NCBI GenBank assembly: GCA_030068145.1
Contig: JAPJBO010000852.1
Coordinates: 1-64,000 of the forward strand
DNA from: Diplonema papillatum
Taxonomy: Eukaryota > Euglenozoa > Diplonemea > Diplonemida > Diplonemidae
Length of the DNA stretch: 64,000 nucleotides
Reading direction: 5' to 3'
Part shown: piece by piece, positions 31,291 to 41,005 of the stretch
Layout of the letters: each line of letters begins with the position of its first letter
How positions within the stretch are numbered: position 1 is the first letter of the stretch
Notes under the pieces: generated by a model
The model's database searches: none
The model's input: the letters and a program-made list of their open reading frames with translations, nothing else
Told to the model about the DNA's origin: nothing
Position numbers and translations under genes: made by a program

Positions 31291-32659
31291 CAACACCAAT
31301 AAATATGTAAGGCGGCACCGAAAGTGTAGGTCCACCGCAGAAGGTACCCGGAGCGCTTTGCCATTGCAGCGCTGAATACACCTGACAGACAGGAACCACT
31401 ATTTTCCAAAGCCTCCAGAGGGCAAGCCCGGTTGTGCTTGACAACGGACTACAACCGACCACCAGCCAGCAATTGCCTCCGATACTACGGGAACCGAGGA
31501 GCCTAGTACAAGCAGATTAGCCCCCTGCCCTCGCTGTTTCCAAATGAAGCATCATTTCCAAATTCATGTGTCATGCTGGCTCTTGCCGGATGCTAGCGAG
31601 CGAGCTTCGTTACTTCACCACCGCGCCGTAGCCTCCCTTGTGCCCTGGGTTCCATGATTGGCTGTTCTCGGCCGGTATGCCCGAGTCGGTGTTTCCTCGT
31701 CTTACACTTCTTCTTCGATTGTTTAACCCCAACGTCCGGGTCTGCCACTGGTGCAGCCCCGTTTCTCCGCTCCTCTGTCTCTTCTGCGTCACCTCATGTT
31801 TCTATCCGGGCCTGCCTGCGCTTCCACTCCGCTGGGTATTGTTCCTGGGGGTGAATCTTCCATTTCGGGTCGCCGTTTTCGAGCGACCTGCCTGAGGTAC
31901 GGCACGCTCTTTCGCTAGCCATCTTGCCTGCTCGTAGAACGGCCTCGAATGCCTGCATTTGCGGCATTCATCGTCTGCATCGATGTTCTGCATCCGTGGT
32001 ACGTGCTTACTTTTCAGTCGACAACTGCTGCTCCCGACACATTGAGCTAATGCTGACTCCACTGCAGAACGAGTGGTGACCTGTCTCTGCTAATTGCGTG
32101 ACGCTTGTTTGCACGCAGTTGCGCGTCCACGAACGCCACGCACCCATGCTCGGTAGCCATTCCTCCCAGCTGCCGGGGTTGTTGGTACCCGCATTTTGGA
32201 GTGCATCGAAACCCCTGCAGAGCTCAAACAGCGGCTTGGTCAGCCACCGTTTGAAAGGATGCGGAACCAAAGGTAGCAGTCTGCTCAGGCCATCTTAAGC
32301 CATCCGACAGCACCTTCTAGGCGAGGGAAAACCGGTTGTACTTGATGGGCTGGGAACCGCCCGTCCGAACCGCTTGTTGCCGACTTCTGTTCCGATGGCA
32401 CAGCCGAGCGGGTTGAGTGTGGGAACTTCTGTCCCTCGTTCTGATCCGATGGAGATGCTTGCTTCTCTTTCTGTTTTCCAAGCTACGGAAGGGGCCTCAA
32501 ACCGACAAGATACCGAAGCCCGTAGGCTGAACATGACAGAAGGGCGAGGGACCGCAAAGAGCGGGACAAACCCCCACGAGCACCAGACGATCATGAAACG
32601 TGGCAAAATCCACCGCGAAGCCTGAAATCTCCGCGACCAAGGGTGCTAGCGGGTGCTGG
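31291..32659. other. no intact gene; possible decayed minus-strand coding
   Basis: Minus frames at 32606-32007 contain phrases such as GSWEEWLPSMGAWRSWTRN that look protein-like but are broken by a stop near 32297. I recognise no family. Confidence 0.3.
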
Positions 32660-32765
32660 GGAGACAAAAATAAAAAAACCGGACCCCCCCCCCCGGTACA
32701 AACCCGGCACAAACCCGGAAAAACTCCAGGGTGGATCACACCACTATAAATTATGATTTCAAGTG
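32660..32765 (-). repeat. dispersed repeat K, copy 2
   Basis: CCCCGGTACAAACCCGGCAC, AAAAACTCCAGG, then GGATCACACCACTATAAATT, which is the inverse of the start of copy 1. Confidence 0.55.
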
Positions 32766-34111
32766 GCCCCTGTACTCTGCAGTGACTGCAGTTACGTGGC
32801 GCGTCACGGTGTGTCACTGCAATTCGAAGCTTTTCACTTACCATCTCCGTAGTTTGATAGACGTGCACACCACCACCGCAAGCTTATATCTCACCACCCC
32901 CCTCCGTCCCCTTGTTTACGTGCGCGGGGCGACGGTTCCAGGCACTCAGACACCCACACGCACCGCAGAGCCCCAAAACCGGGTTTTTGGCTGAAACCGG
33001 CTTTTTTGCTCGGTCAGACAAAGAGCTAAAGTCCCCTGCCGCTGACCGAAAAAAAAAAAAAAAACCCGGCGAAGAAAGTAATCTTGCCTAAAGAAATCAA
33101 CTGCCTTCGGGTAGGCTAGTCTGACACTTGTCATCGGGGGAAAAAAAAAACCGGCGAAGAAAAACACAGACCAGGTTTTCCTCTTTTCAAGTTTCCCGCG
33201 GCGTAGCGCCGCAAAGCACCTTGGAGAGGCCCTTTTTGCCCCTCTCCCTCTTTTTTTTTTCTTCGTTTGTTAGATCTTTTTAGTACTTTCGGGAAAATAT
33301 CGGCACCGAGTGCGACTCTTTGCCGGAAGACTTGTGCATGTGAATTGATAGCTCACTGGCGGGGAGACTCCCCTTAAACAGCCTCCAGGTGTCATCCTCA
33401 TTCATTTCACCACCCACCTGCGGAAGGTAGAAATGAGTACAAATGGGAAAGGCGACCGATTGAAGGACGTGCTGGCCACAGCTGCGGAGGGCACTGTGCT
33501 GCCACGGCTCCTCAGGCTTGCCATGGGGACATCGGAGATGCGAATCGTGCCCAGGGAATTAGCTACTGTTACCAAATTCGGACCGCTGGCAATCGGCCTT
33601 TATAGGTGTCCACTTTTTATAGGTGTCCACTTGCTTCAAACCTGTTTTGTTCAATTAACGGGAGTGAGGATAGTACGCTGCCAAATGGTATTTTTGCCAA
33701 CCACAACAAAAATTAACAAAATGACACTACTAGGGTCTCCTAGCGCGTTCTGGAGGTATTCTTCCGGTCTGAGGTACCCGGGTGTGGTACTCTTTGCCGA
33801 ACCTACGCCTTGGCACCTGCGGCGCTGGACTGAGAGACCCCCTTGCGGAAAATATACAAGATACCCTCTACCTTCACCTCGTGTATTGGAATCGCTATCA
33901 TGCATCATCTTCCTCCGATCTCTTTTCATGGACGCACGAAAACGAAGACACGAATATCGCAAGAAGTATCTGCAGAATACCATAACAGAAGCCCCTAGAC
34001 AAACCCCCGTTTTCACATCTCTTCCAGCAAGGCAGCCGCGACAACGATATTCTTTTTCAAACTTTCAGTCTCAACAAATCCTGCGGGTTGTCCCACAATC
34101 CTACAAATGTT
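32766..34111. other. no supported gene; repeat H copy 2 at 33078-33140
   Basis: 33078-33140 is repeat H (CCTAAAGAAATCAACTGCC, GGCTAGTCTGACACTTG). A 17-base phrase TATAGGTGTCCACTTTT is doubled at 33601-33634. AAACCTGTTTTGTTCA near 33640 is the inverse of sequence near 5845. A 246-codon frame at 33433-34173 has an ATG but ends inside repeat A, so I do not call it a gene. Confidence 0.4.
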
Positions 34112-34232
34112 TATCGGTTGATCAGAGTTCCCCGCCTGGAAACAGATTACAGGGGGGGAAAAAACACAAGTGATCACCCCGGCACGCACAAACAAATATT
34201 TCACTCTAAAAACGAAGCGCCTGTCCTGTTTT
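34112..34232 (+). repeat. dispersed repeat A, copy 4
   Basis: TCGGTTGATCAGAGTTCC, AGTGATCACCCCGGCACGCA and GAAGCGCCTGTCCTG. The most diverged copy. Confidence 0.7.
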
Positions 34233-34303
34233 TTTCTCTCCCCCCCCCAGGCATCTTGTTAAGAACCATCCATCCATCCATCAGCCGGCTGACCCCCCCC
34301 TCA

Positions 34304-36574
34304 TACACGACGCACTTGTTAGCTGTTTTTTTTGGGACATAACTAGTTATATTTCTAACAAGTGATGTAACAAGTGGTCACTTGTTAGATAACAAGTGAT
34401 TGCTTGTTATATAACAAGTGATTGCTTGTTATATAACAAGTGATTGCTTGTTATATAACAAGTGATTGCTTGTTATATAACAAGTGATTGCTTGTTATAT
34501 AACAAGTGATTGCTTGTTATATAACAAGTGATCACTTGTTATATAACAAGTGATTGCTTGTTATATAACAAGTGATTGCTTGTTATATAACAAGTGATTG
34601 CTTGTTATAACAAGTGATTGCTTGTTATAACAAGTGTTTGGTTGCAATTTCATAAGGAACCTGGGGTTTGTACCTACCTACGAGAGAAAGTCACGTGATC
34701 TGCAAGACACTAGGCTTTTGGCAAACAAACGGTTGCTGTAAGCACGCTTGGCATTTGCACACCCGAACCGCTCATTCGGGGTTCTTCTGTGGGTCGAAGT
34801 TTCTTGTCGTGTGAAAAACCCCGGGCCGGGGTACCACCACGGCCAAACGAGCGTGATTTCGTGTTTTTTGACATTTTCGCCGAAGGCGGTGACCGTACTC
34901 CAGGTATTACACATCACCTCCACTGTGGCATGACACCGAATTTACGGCCAAAAAGCTGCACAACTGCGTATTTGATGCACCAAAGCCAAAAAAGGAGGGT
35001 TTTCGGCCTGTTAACGAACGTTAACAAAATCAGGGGGCTTTGCCTATTTCGGGCGAGATTGACTGTTACCGTTACGCCTTCCTGAAGCCCGAGACTGCCA
35101 GAAAATTACCCCTACTGGCAGCACACAACATCTGGCGGGCAGAAAAGCACTCAGGGGACCATAATATCCCACCCAGATGCTCCAGGAAAGTCCAAGGTCC
35201 GTACACTCAGGGTGGTGCACCCAAGAAAGCTGCCATGTTCTAGCAAGAATATTTCCCTTGTCGACTTGTTGGAGCACACAGAGAACAACATCCAGGGTGG
35301 TTACGACCCCAGAACACACCCTCGGATCACAAGACTGGGACACTGGACTCAGAATAGTGTTGAAAACCATCCTATGCCTTCTCAAACAAGCTGGTCCGGG
35401 GTGCGTAACGGTAGCGTAACGGTAGTGTAACGGTAGCATGCACACCAGGGGTAACCAAATTCCGCAAGATTACACCAGAACTGCACCTAAAATTGACTGC
35501 GTGCAGTCAGAGTACTGCACGAGTCCGGATGTCAGCCAGCAAAGCGGCACAGAGAAAAGCCGAAGAATGGTGGCCATCGTGAGCAGCTGCAGCAGGCCAG
35601 CACCACACAAATTCGAGGGATGGGCTGAAAAACTGCGTAGCCGAGAGCAGGCGGAACTGAGCAACGCAGTGCGGGAGTTCCATCCAGAAACCCTGTTTGC
35701 GACTGGGAGCAGTCCGTGAAAGCGGAGGGGTCTTCTTCTTGGGGAGAGCCGGAAGAGCAATTCGCCGAGGCAATTCGAGCCGTTTTCACTGGACACCGTG
35801 CCCGGCCTCTCTGACGATCGCCGTGCTCGGTTCAAGCAGATCCAAAGACGAGCTTCCCCTTCGGTGTCCAGAAGTACAACGCTGGGGGGCAAGTGCTTGG
35901 TATTCAAACTGTGATGTCTCGTGCGCACTCTCTCGTCCTTGGTGGTGGCCTGGGCACGCCACCTCCATGCACTGGGTCTCCGCCGCCCACTAAATTTGCC
36001 CTCTTCTGCCCTTTCTTGCCGGAGGTGCCGTCTTCGAAGGCGTCCCACCAGCCTGTACCTCCCAGTCTGTCCTTCCTTCTCAGCCTCTATCTTCGTCTTC
36101 GGGGCATAACCGAACACGGGACCGCTCTGCGCAAGGTAGGGCCATAATAGCGTAGCCCCCTCCCCGCCATGGCCGGCTGCAGGGAAAGTGGTCGTCACAA
36201 AGGAAATACCCCGAAGCTCCCCGAATTTCCCCGAAACTCCCCGATACTTTTGTCTGGACCAGGTGGAGCCTTGTGTCTTGCAGATCACTGATTTTCTCTC
36301 GTAGGTAGGTGCAAACCCCAGGTTCCTTATGAAATTGCAACCAAACACTTGTTATAACAAGCAATCACTTGTTATATAACAAGCAATCACTTGTTATATA
36401 ACAAGCAATCACTTGTTATATAACAAGTGATCACTTGTTATATAACAAGTGATCACTTGTTATATAACAAGCAATCACTTGTTATATAGCAAGTGGCACT
36501 TGTTATACATTTTCACTTGTTAGGTCACTTGTTATATAACAAGTGATTGTGCATGACAAGTGCGTCGTGTAGGC
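34304..36574. mobile_element. foldback transposon E1, inverted ends made of ACTTGTTATATAACAAGT arrays
   Basis: Outer ends TACACGACGCACTTGT and ACAAGTGCGTCGTGTA are exact inverses. Inside each is a 190-300 bp array of ACAAGTGATTGCTTGTTATA units. A further inverted ~80-bp block follows (GGTTGCAATTTCATAAGGAA at 34648; TTCCTTATGAAATTGCAACC at 36323). The 1.5-kb core has no recognisable transposase. A 93-codon ATG frame (35438-35719, plus) is the best open frame but matches nothing. The outermost TA on each side could be a TA target duplication. Repeat B copy 1 shows no TA between TCA and GGC, so E1's duplication is less certain than E2's. Confidence 0.88.
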
Positions 36575-36577
36575 TAC

Positions 36578-38120
36578 ACCACGTACTTGTCATACGTATG
36601 ACAAGTACATATGACAAGTACATGTACTTGTCATATGACAAGTAGGTACTTGTCATATGACAAGTACCTACTTGTCACATGACAAGTTTTGTGAAGGAAT
36701 TGCTCTACTCTCGCATACAATTGGCTGAGAAAAGTATGGTATACAACCCAATACTCGCAAAAAGTATTAACTCAAGCGACAACTGACTGATCAAGCTCTG
36801 TGACAGAAGAACAAAGACGGAAAGCTCTCCCAGTCTGCACCTAGGTCCCAAAGGAGTTTGCGCGAGATGGCTATGTTCTGCGGTGCGAAATGGAAGAAAG
36901 GAATTGGACACAGACAGACCAACTGCCGTGTCCGGCAAACTAAACCCTGCTTGCAGACATTGCGGGCTACCAAAATACTTCTGGCCCTGTCTTTTTGCCG
37001 CTGTGCTCACTAAAGCCCACGTTGCGAAGTCGAGTCCAACTTTGGGGTGGCCTGTTTCCACAGGTCGTCGGCACGAGCAATGTGTATTGTGTCGTTCGTC
37101 AGAACTTCAGGAACTGGTGGAAGAGGCGGCGGACGGAGAGGTTTCAGTTGAAAATCAACATGTTTGGTCTGGAGTTCGAAGGATAGCATGTCGTTGTCGG
37201 GAAGTGTAGGATACCCATCGCTTCCCATGTCGCGGACTTCTTGTTCTCGTTTTTGTTTTGTCCAGGTGTGCGGGTTTGCGCTCATGGTGAGGGGCGTGTG
37301 TTTGTTGCTTATCTTTGCAATGGTAGACGAGGGGGCGATTCTAAAGGCGTGTGTTTGTAGGGAAACACCGTGGCGTGGTTGCTGAAGCAGAGGGCAGTAC
37401 CGAGAAAGCAGAAGTCTTTTGTTGCGTGTGCCGAAAGACTGGCTTTTCCAGCATCAGGGGTTTGTATGCACTCTATGACACCCACCATCGGCCTCCATTA
37501 CACGCGAGTCAAGCAAAACTGCCCGTTCTGGAATGGAAAGCATATTGGGACACTTGGCTTTAGGCAACACTTACTGTATGTGCATCCAAAGAAGCTGATA
37601 AGAAAACCTGTCCTCTGTGCCTCCAACCTTTTCTTCTCGAAGGGAACGGGACAAACACATCTTCCGTTCTTTCCTCGTTTCGTGGTGCCACTATCTTTAT
37701 GGGATCCTCGGGTGAACTAGCCCTTGATAAAAGCTTGCCTGTAGACACCCAATTCCTTTTTTCCATTTGCACCGCAGAACATAGCCATCTCGCGCAAACC
37801 CCTTTGGGACCTAGGTGCAGGGACTGGGAGAGCTTTGCGTCTATGTTTCTTCTGCCACAGAGCTTGATCATCCAGTTGTCGCTTGAATTAATACTTTTTG
37901 CGAGTATTGGGTTGTAAACATACTTTTCTCAGCCAATTGTATGCGAGACTAGAGTAATTCCTTCACAAGACTTGTCATATGACAAGTAGGTACTTGTCAT
38001 ATGACAAGTATGTACTTGTCATATGACAAGTACCTACTTGTCATGGATTGTACTTGTCATTGTACTTGTCATATGACAAGTACAACGTACTTGTCATACG
38101 CATAACAAGTACGTGGTGTA
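36578..38120. mobile_element. foldback transposon E2, inverted ends made of TACTTGTCATATGACAAGTA arrays
   Basis: Outer ends TACACCACGTACTTGTCATA and ACAAGTACGTGGTGTA. Palindromic arrays are at 36580-36690 and 37965-38120. Inner inverted blocks are about 230 bp (TGCGAGATGGCTATGTTCTG at 36862; AGAACATAGCCATCTCGCGC at 37778). The unoccupied site in repeat B copy 1 is GGCTATTTTC. Here it reads GGCTA...TATTTTC, so TA is duplicated, as in Tc1/mariner-type insertion. The ends start like E1 (TACAC.ACG.ACTTGT), so one enzyme may serve both. Confidence 0.88.
37010..37285 (-). CDS. small ORF inside E2, unknown
   Basis: 91 codons from a true ATG (MSANPHTWTKQKREQEVRDM) with a charged N-terminus and a proline-rich middle (PLRPPPLPPVPEV). 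It is the only ATG-started frame in the E2 core with plausible protein composition. It is too short for a transposase and I recognise no domain. It could be a remnant or a spurious frame. Confidence 0.3.
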   Translation of the reverse strand: MSANPHTWTKQKREQEVRDMGSDGYPTLPDNDMLSFELQTKHVDFQLKPLRPPPLPPVPEVLTNDTIHIARADDLWKQATPKLDSTSQRGL

Positions 38121-38488
38121 TTTTCACTGTGGAGGGGGGAGACGCTACCTGTCACACTCTAAGGTGGTCACCACGGTGGGCGGTCAGAATTTTTTTTTTT
38201 TTTTTTTTTGCCCCAAATACCCCAAATACCACACTTTGGAAAATTTTTGTGGGCCCACTTTTGCCAGGGAATTTTGACCATTTCACCTCGGAGAATTTGA
38301 CCACCCAGCCTCCAAGGCAACTGCACTGTAGAGGGGGGGGGTCTGGTTTATCCGGCCATCCGGCCAAAGTGGCTGATCCTTAACAAGAGCGCTGCCCCCC
38401 CCCCCCCCCCCTATCTCTCTCGATCTCTCCCCCTTTTTTTTCTCCCAGGAACTTGGCAGAAAGCACCTGCTGCTTTACTGCGTCGTAG

Positions 38489-39090
38489 AAAATACTCGAG
38501 GAGGCCACCAGTTAGCGACATGAAAGCACAATCCGAGGACAGCCAAGCAGGGCAGGGGGAACCTACGGCACGCAGCTCGCCCGAGTGTCCGATGAAGCCC
38601 CTTGTCAATACCCAACGACGGTAACACACATGCACAACGGACAGCAGCGTCTGTCAAGCGCATGCGTGACACAGCCGTGTCACAAAGGTGAGATGAGAGG
38701 CATTGGTCAAAGGACAAAACGACCAACCAGGAGTCCGAATTCCAATTCCGGCGCACGTAACTACTAATACAACCTAGGTTCCGTGCCGAATGCAAGGCTG
38801 CACACTGCAAGCGTTCAAACAAAAAGTAAAGCCTTTACTAGAGGGTTCCACCAGCTTCGTTCATCGACCACACATCATGCACCAAGCTGAGCCTCACCAA
38901 CAAACATTAGCCACCACCTTTGGCTAACCAAAGTTAAAGTGAGCGGATACGTCCTTCACTACGGTCGCTCCACTGAGGTCAGAAGACACCAATCTGCACG
39001 CCCGTACGGGATCGTGGGGAGACATACTCAGACGAGTTGTATTGCTTTTCTCCTTCGAAGGAAGTTATCACCAGGCACCTCGAATATTTT
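38489..39090. mobile_element. 602-bp element with C-type ends
   Basis: Left end AAAATACTCGAGGAGGCCAC, right end CCAGGCACCTCGAATATTTT. As in element C, AAGCACCTGC lies just outside the left end and TCTCCTTCGAAGG just inside the right. The interior differs from C, and no ORF is supported. Confidence 0.6.
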
Positions 39091-39466
39091 CTTTTTGGTC
39101 GGAGAAGACGTTTAGTCTGAGAAAATCACTTCATTCAAGTTAACCGGCCGAAGGGACGCACTTCGAAACAGGATTTCTCCCTTCCTACACCGCTCGCTTG
39201 CTTACCGCTGATCCCCTATCCTTGACTGGAAAATGCGGCAAGCACACGAAATTCCTTTGCGAGTTGGTTCGTTTCCATTCGTCCTTTTAGCCAACCACAG
39301 TCAGCCTCTTGAGCCAGCCCAAAAAGGCCATCACCAGCCAGTCAGCGCCAGCCAATCAGCAAGCACAATTAGCCACCTCCAGACTTCGATGAAGATAACT
39401 CTAAAAACATGGGCTACCCTCTATCCAGCACATTTCTCAACGTTTCATCGCATTAGGACGTGTCAG

Positions 39467-39866
39467 TTAGACTTTGGCGGGCACAACGAGAAGGAGAACA
39501 CGAAACGAGAAAACCCACCTTTTTGCGAGAAAAGGCGAAGAATAGTTTGGGTTAGAATGCAAATAATCTGTGGCGATGCAGTCTGCATCGCCGGCGGCGC
39601 GGTAATCCCTTCGCACGTGAAGTGTCATGCTTTCGATTCTTGAGCTCGTCTTGATCGACGCGCTCAGGCGCGCGAGGTTCATCGGTTGCGCGTCGGTGGT
39701 TGCTTCCTTACGGCGGCGCTTGGGCGATGACCGTGTCGTCTTCTGTGGTGTTGCCGAGGTCGATCGTCGCTTCTTCGTCTTTGCTCTCGAGATTGGGGTT
39801 CGCTCTTCGTCCTCGGAAAAGGTCTCGTTGGCAGAAACGGTGGGGATGATAATTGTCACAGGGCTG
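39467..39866 (-). CDS. possible exon of a basic nuclear protein
   Basis: Minus frame without in-frame ATG near its start: TIIIPTVSANETFSEDEERT then KTKKRRSTSATPQKTTRSSP and KRRRKEATTDAQP, with two clusters of Lys/Arg that would act as nuclear localisation signals. Directly before it lies TTCTCGCTTTCTTTTCACCAG (three bases into this frame), a textbook 3' splice acceptor, so this could be a downstream exon. Its second part overlaps repeat G, which elsewhere is non-coding. That weakens the case. Confidence 0.3.
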
Positions 39867-40435
39867 GTGAAAAGAAAGCGAGAATGTGGGGTAAGCCCTG
39901 ATTGTTAGATTCACGCTACAACGAAGCTAGCGCACAAGGTTTGCCTGATCTCGCACCTACTTCCGATACCAAATAGATGCTCTATCCTAACTCTCAGCTG
40001 CTTTCGGAAGCACCAGTACCACGTTGGCGCGCTTCGTTCGCTTCGGCGGAGGCGCCGGCTTGCCGGCAGTGCAACGGACCTCGTCCTCGAGCTCCTGAAC
40101 ACCTCCTTTTGTTCCCTGCCGGAAAGTTATCGACCGATTTCCCTCACCAGCATCATTTCCAAATCGATGGAAGTCATTGTGCTGCCGCGGGGCTTATCAG
40201 CTCCGCCTTCCGCTTCTCCGTCGACCCGACCCCTCTCGCTACCGCCGCTCGATGGTGCCCTTTCCGACAGCACTGTCCGGGCCTCCGGCTCCGAAGAAGA
40301 GAGTTGCCCGGAGGGTACTCTACCAACCCTTCTGCAAATCTTCCAAAGAACCCCAATCTAGTAGATCCGTTCCCAGCCCCCACACTGTACCGGTGCGCCC
40401 TGCCGGGCGACTGCTCGTCGCCCATGTCCAACACA
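39867..40435. other. no gene seen
   Basis: GC-rich sequence with frames on several strands but no motif I recognise. Confidence 0.4.
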
Positions 40436-40798
40436 GTGCGCCAAGCCTTCTGAGATGCGAACACAGCCGGCAGTGCTGCAGACGGCACCCAGCAGCCCGC
40501 TGACATGCAAGACCGCAAAGGGAAGGGGCAGGAATGCCGACAGTTTTTAGGGACTTCTGCGTACAATCTTAGCTGTTCAGCGAGCATTCTTGGTGTTTCC
40601 GCTAGTATTAGTGTTTCCACGTGTATTTTTAGTGTTTCCACGTGTATTTCTCGTGTTCCCGGATGTATTATCAGTGCTTTTGGAAGTCCGCGGCTCCCCC
40701 CCTTGCGGAGAGGGGGCCAATTTAGGTTACCTGGGAGTTCCCGGAACGGTTTCGCGACACATCTCTTCGCAGCAGTAAACATTGTTACTTTTTGAAGT
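40436..40798 (+). repeat. repeat N, copy 1 (resembles the upstream region of oxidase 2)
   Basis: CCAAGCCTTCTGAGATG, AGTGCTGCAGACGGCACCC, TTAGGGACTTCTGCGTACAA, GGTTTCGCGACACATCTCTT. The same order is at 46438-46815 and 58724-59101, before the oxidase-2 genes. Here it is followed by the retroelement instead. It contains repeated GTGTTTCCACGTGTATTT. Confidence 0.85.
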
Positions 40799-40880
40799 AC
40801 GTGGTTGTAGTGAGGCGACCGGAAACTCCTCGGAGAGATGATCCCACTCGTCTCTCTCTCTCTCTCTCTCTCACTCTCTC

Positions 40881-40967
40881 TCTCGGAAATGTCAGCGCGG
40901 TAGCGATGACAGCGAGAACACATAGGTGGGAGGGGAGAGGCCCTGGGACTGCTAAGGCGTGACAACC
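40881..40967 (+). repeat. left split direct repeat A1
   Basis: 87 bases identical to 42979-43065. Its left edge is cut by the CT microsatellite, so the outer half of the hairpin stem seen in A2 is missing. Confidence 0.9.
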
Positions 40968-41005
40968 GCCTTACTGCTCTCGGGACTCCGAATGGTAGGG
41001 TTGGA

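Larger units (their letters stand above)
34245..38345 (+). repeat. dispersed repeat B, copy 2, split by two foldback transposons
   Basis: The left piece 34245-34303 ends GACCCCCCCCTCA. The right piece starts TTTTCACTGTGGAGGGG at 38121 and runs to 38345. In copy 1 (near 455-470) the same junction is CCCTCAGGCTATTTTCAC. Here only GGC (36575-36577) remains between the two inserted elements. The right piece is free of element C. Confidence 0.88.

Noticed and set aside
33433..34173. 246-codon plus ORF with ATG
   Set aside because: Its last part runs through dispersed repeat A and its middle overlaps another repeat; no motif.
35470..36348. 292-codon minus ORF in E1 as a transposase
   Set aside because: Starts with GTG inside the inverted end, no catalytic or DNA-binding motif, composition not protein-like.
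37351..37563. piggyBac-like Cys-rich domain (FCCVCRKTG)
   Set aside because: Only two Cys pairs without the expected spacing, and target duplication is TA rather than TTAA.
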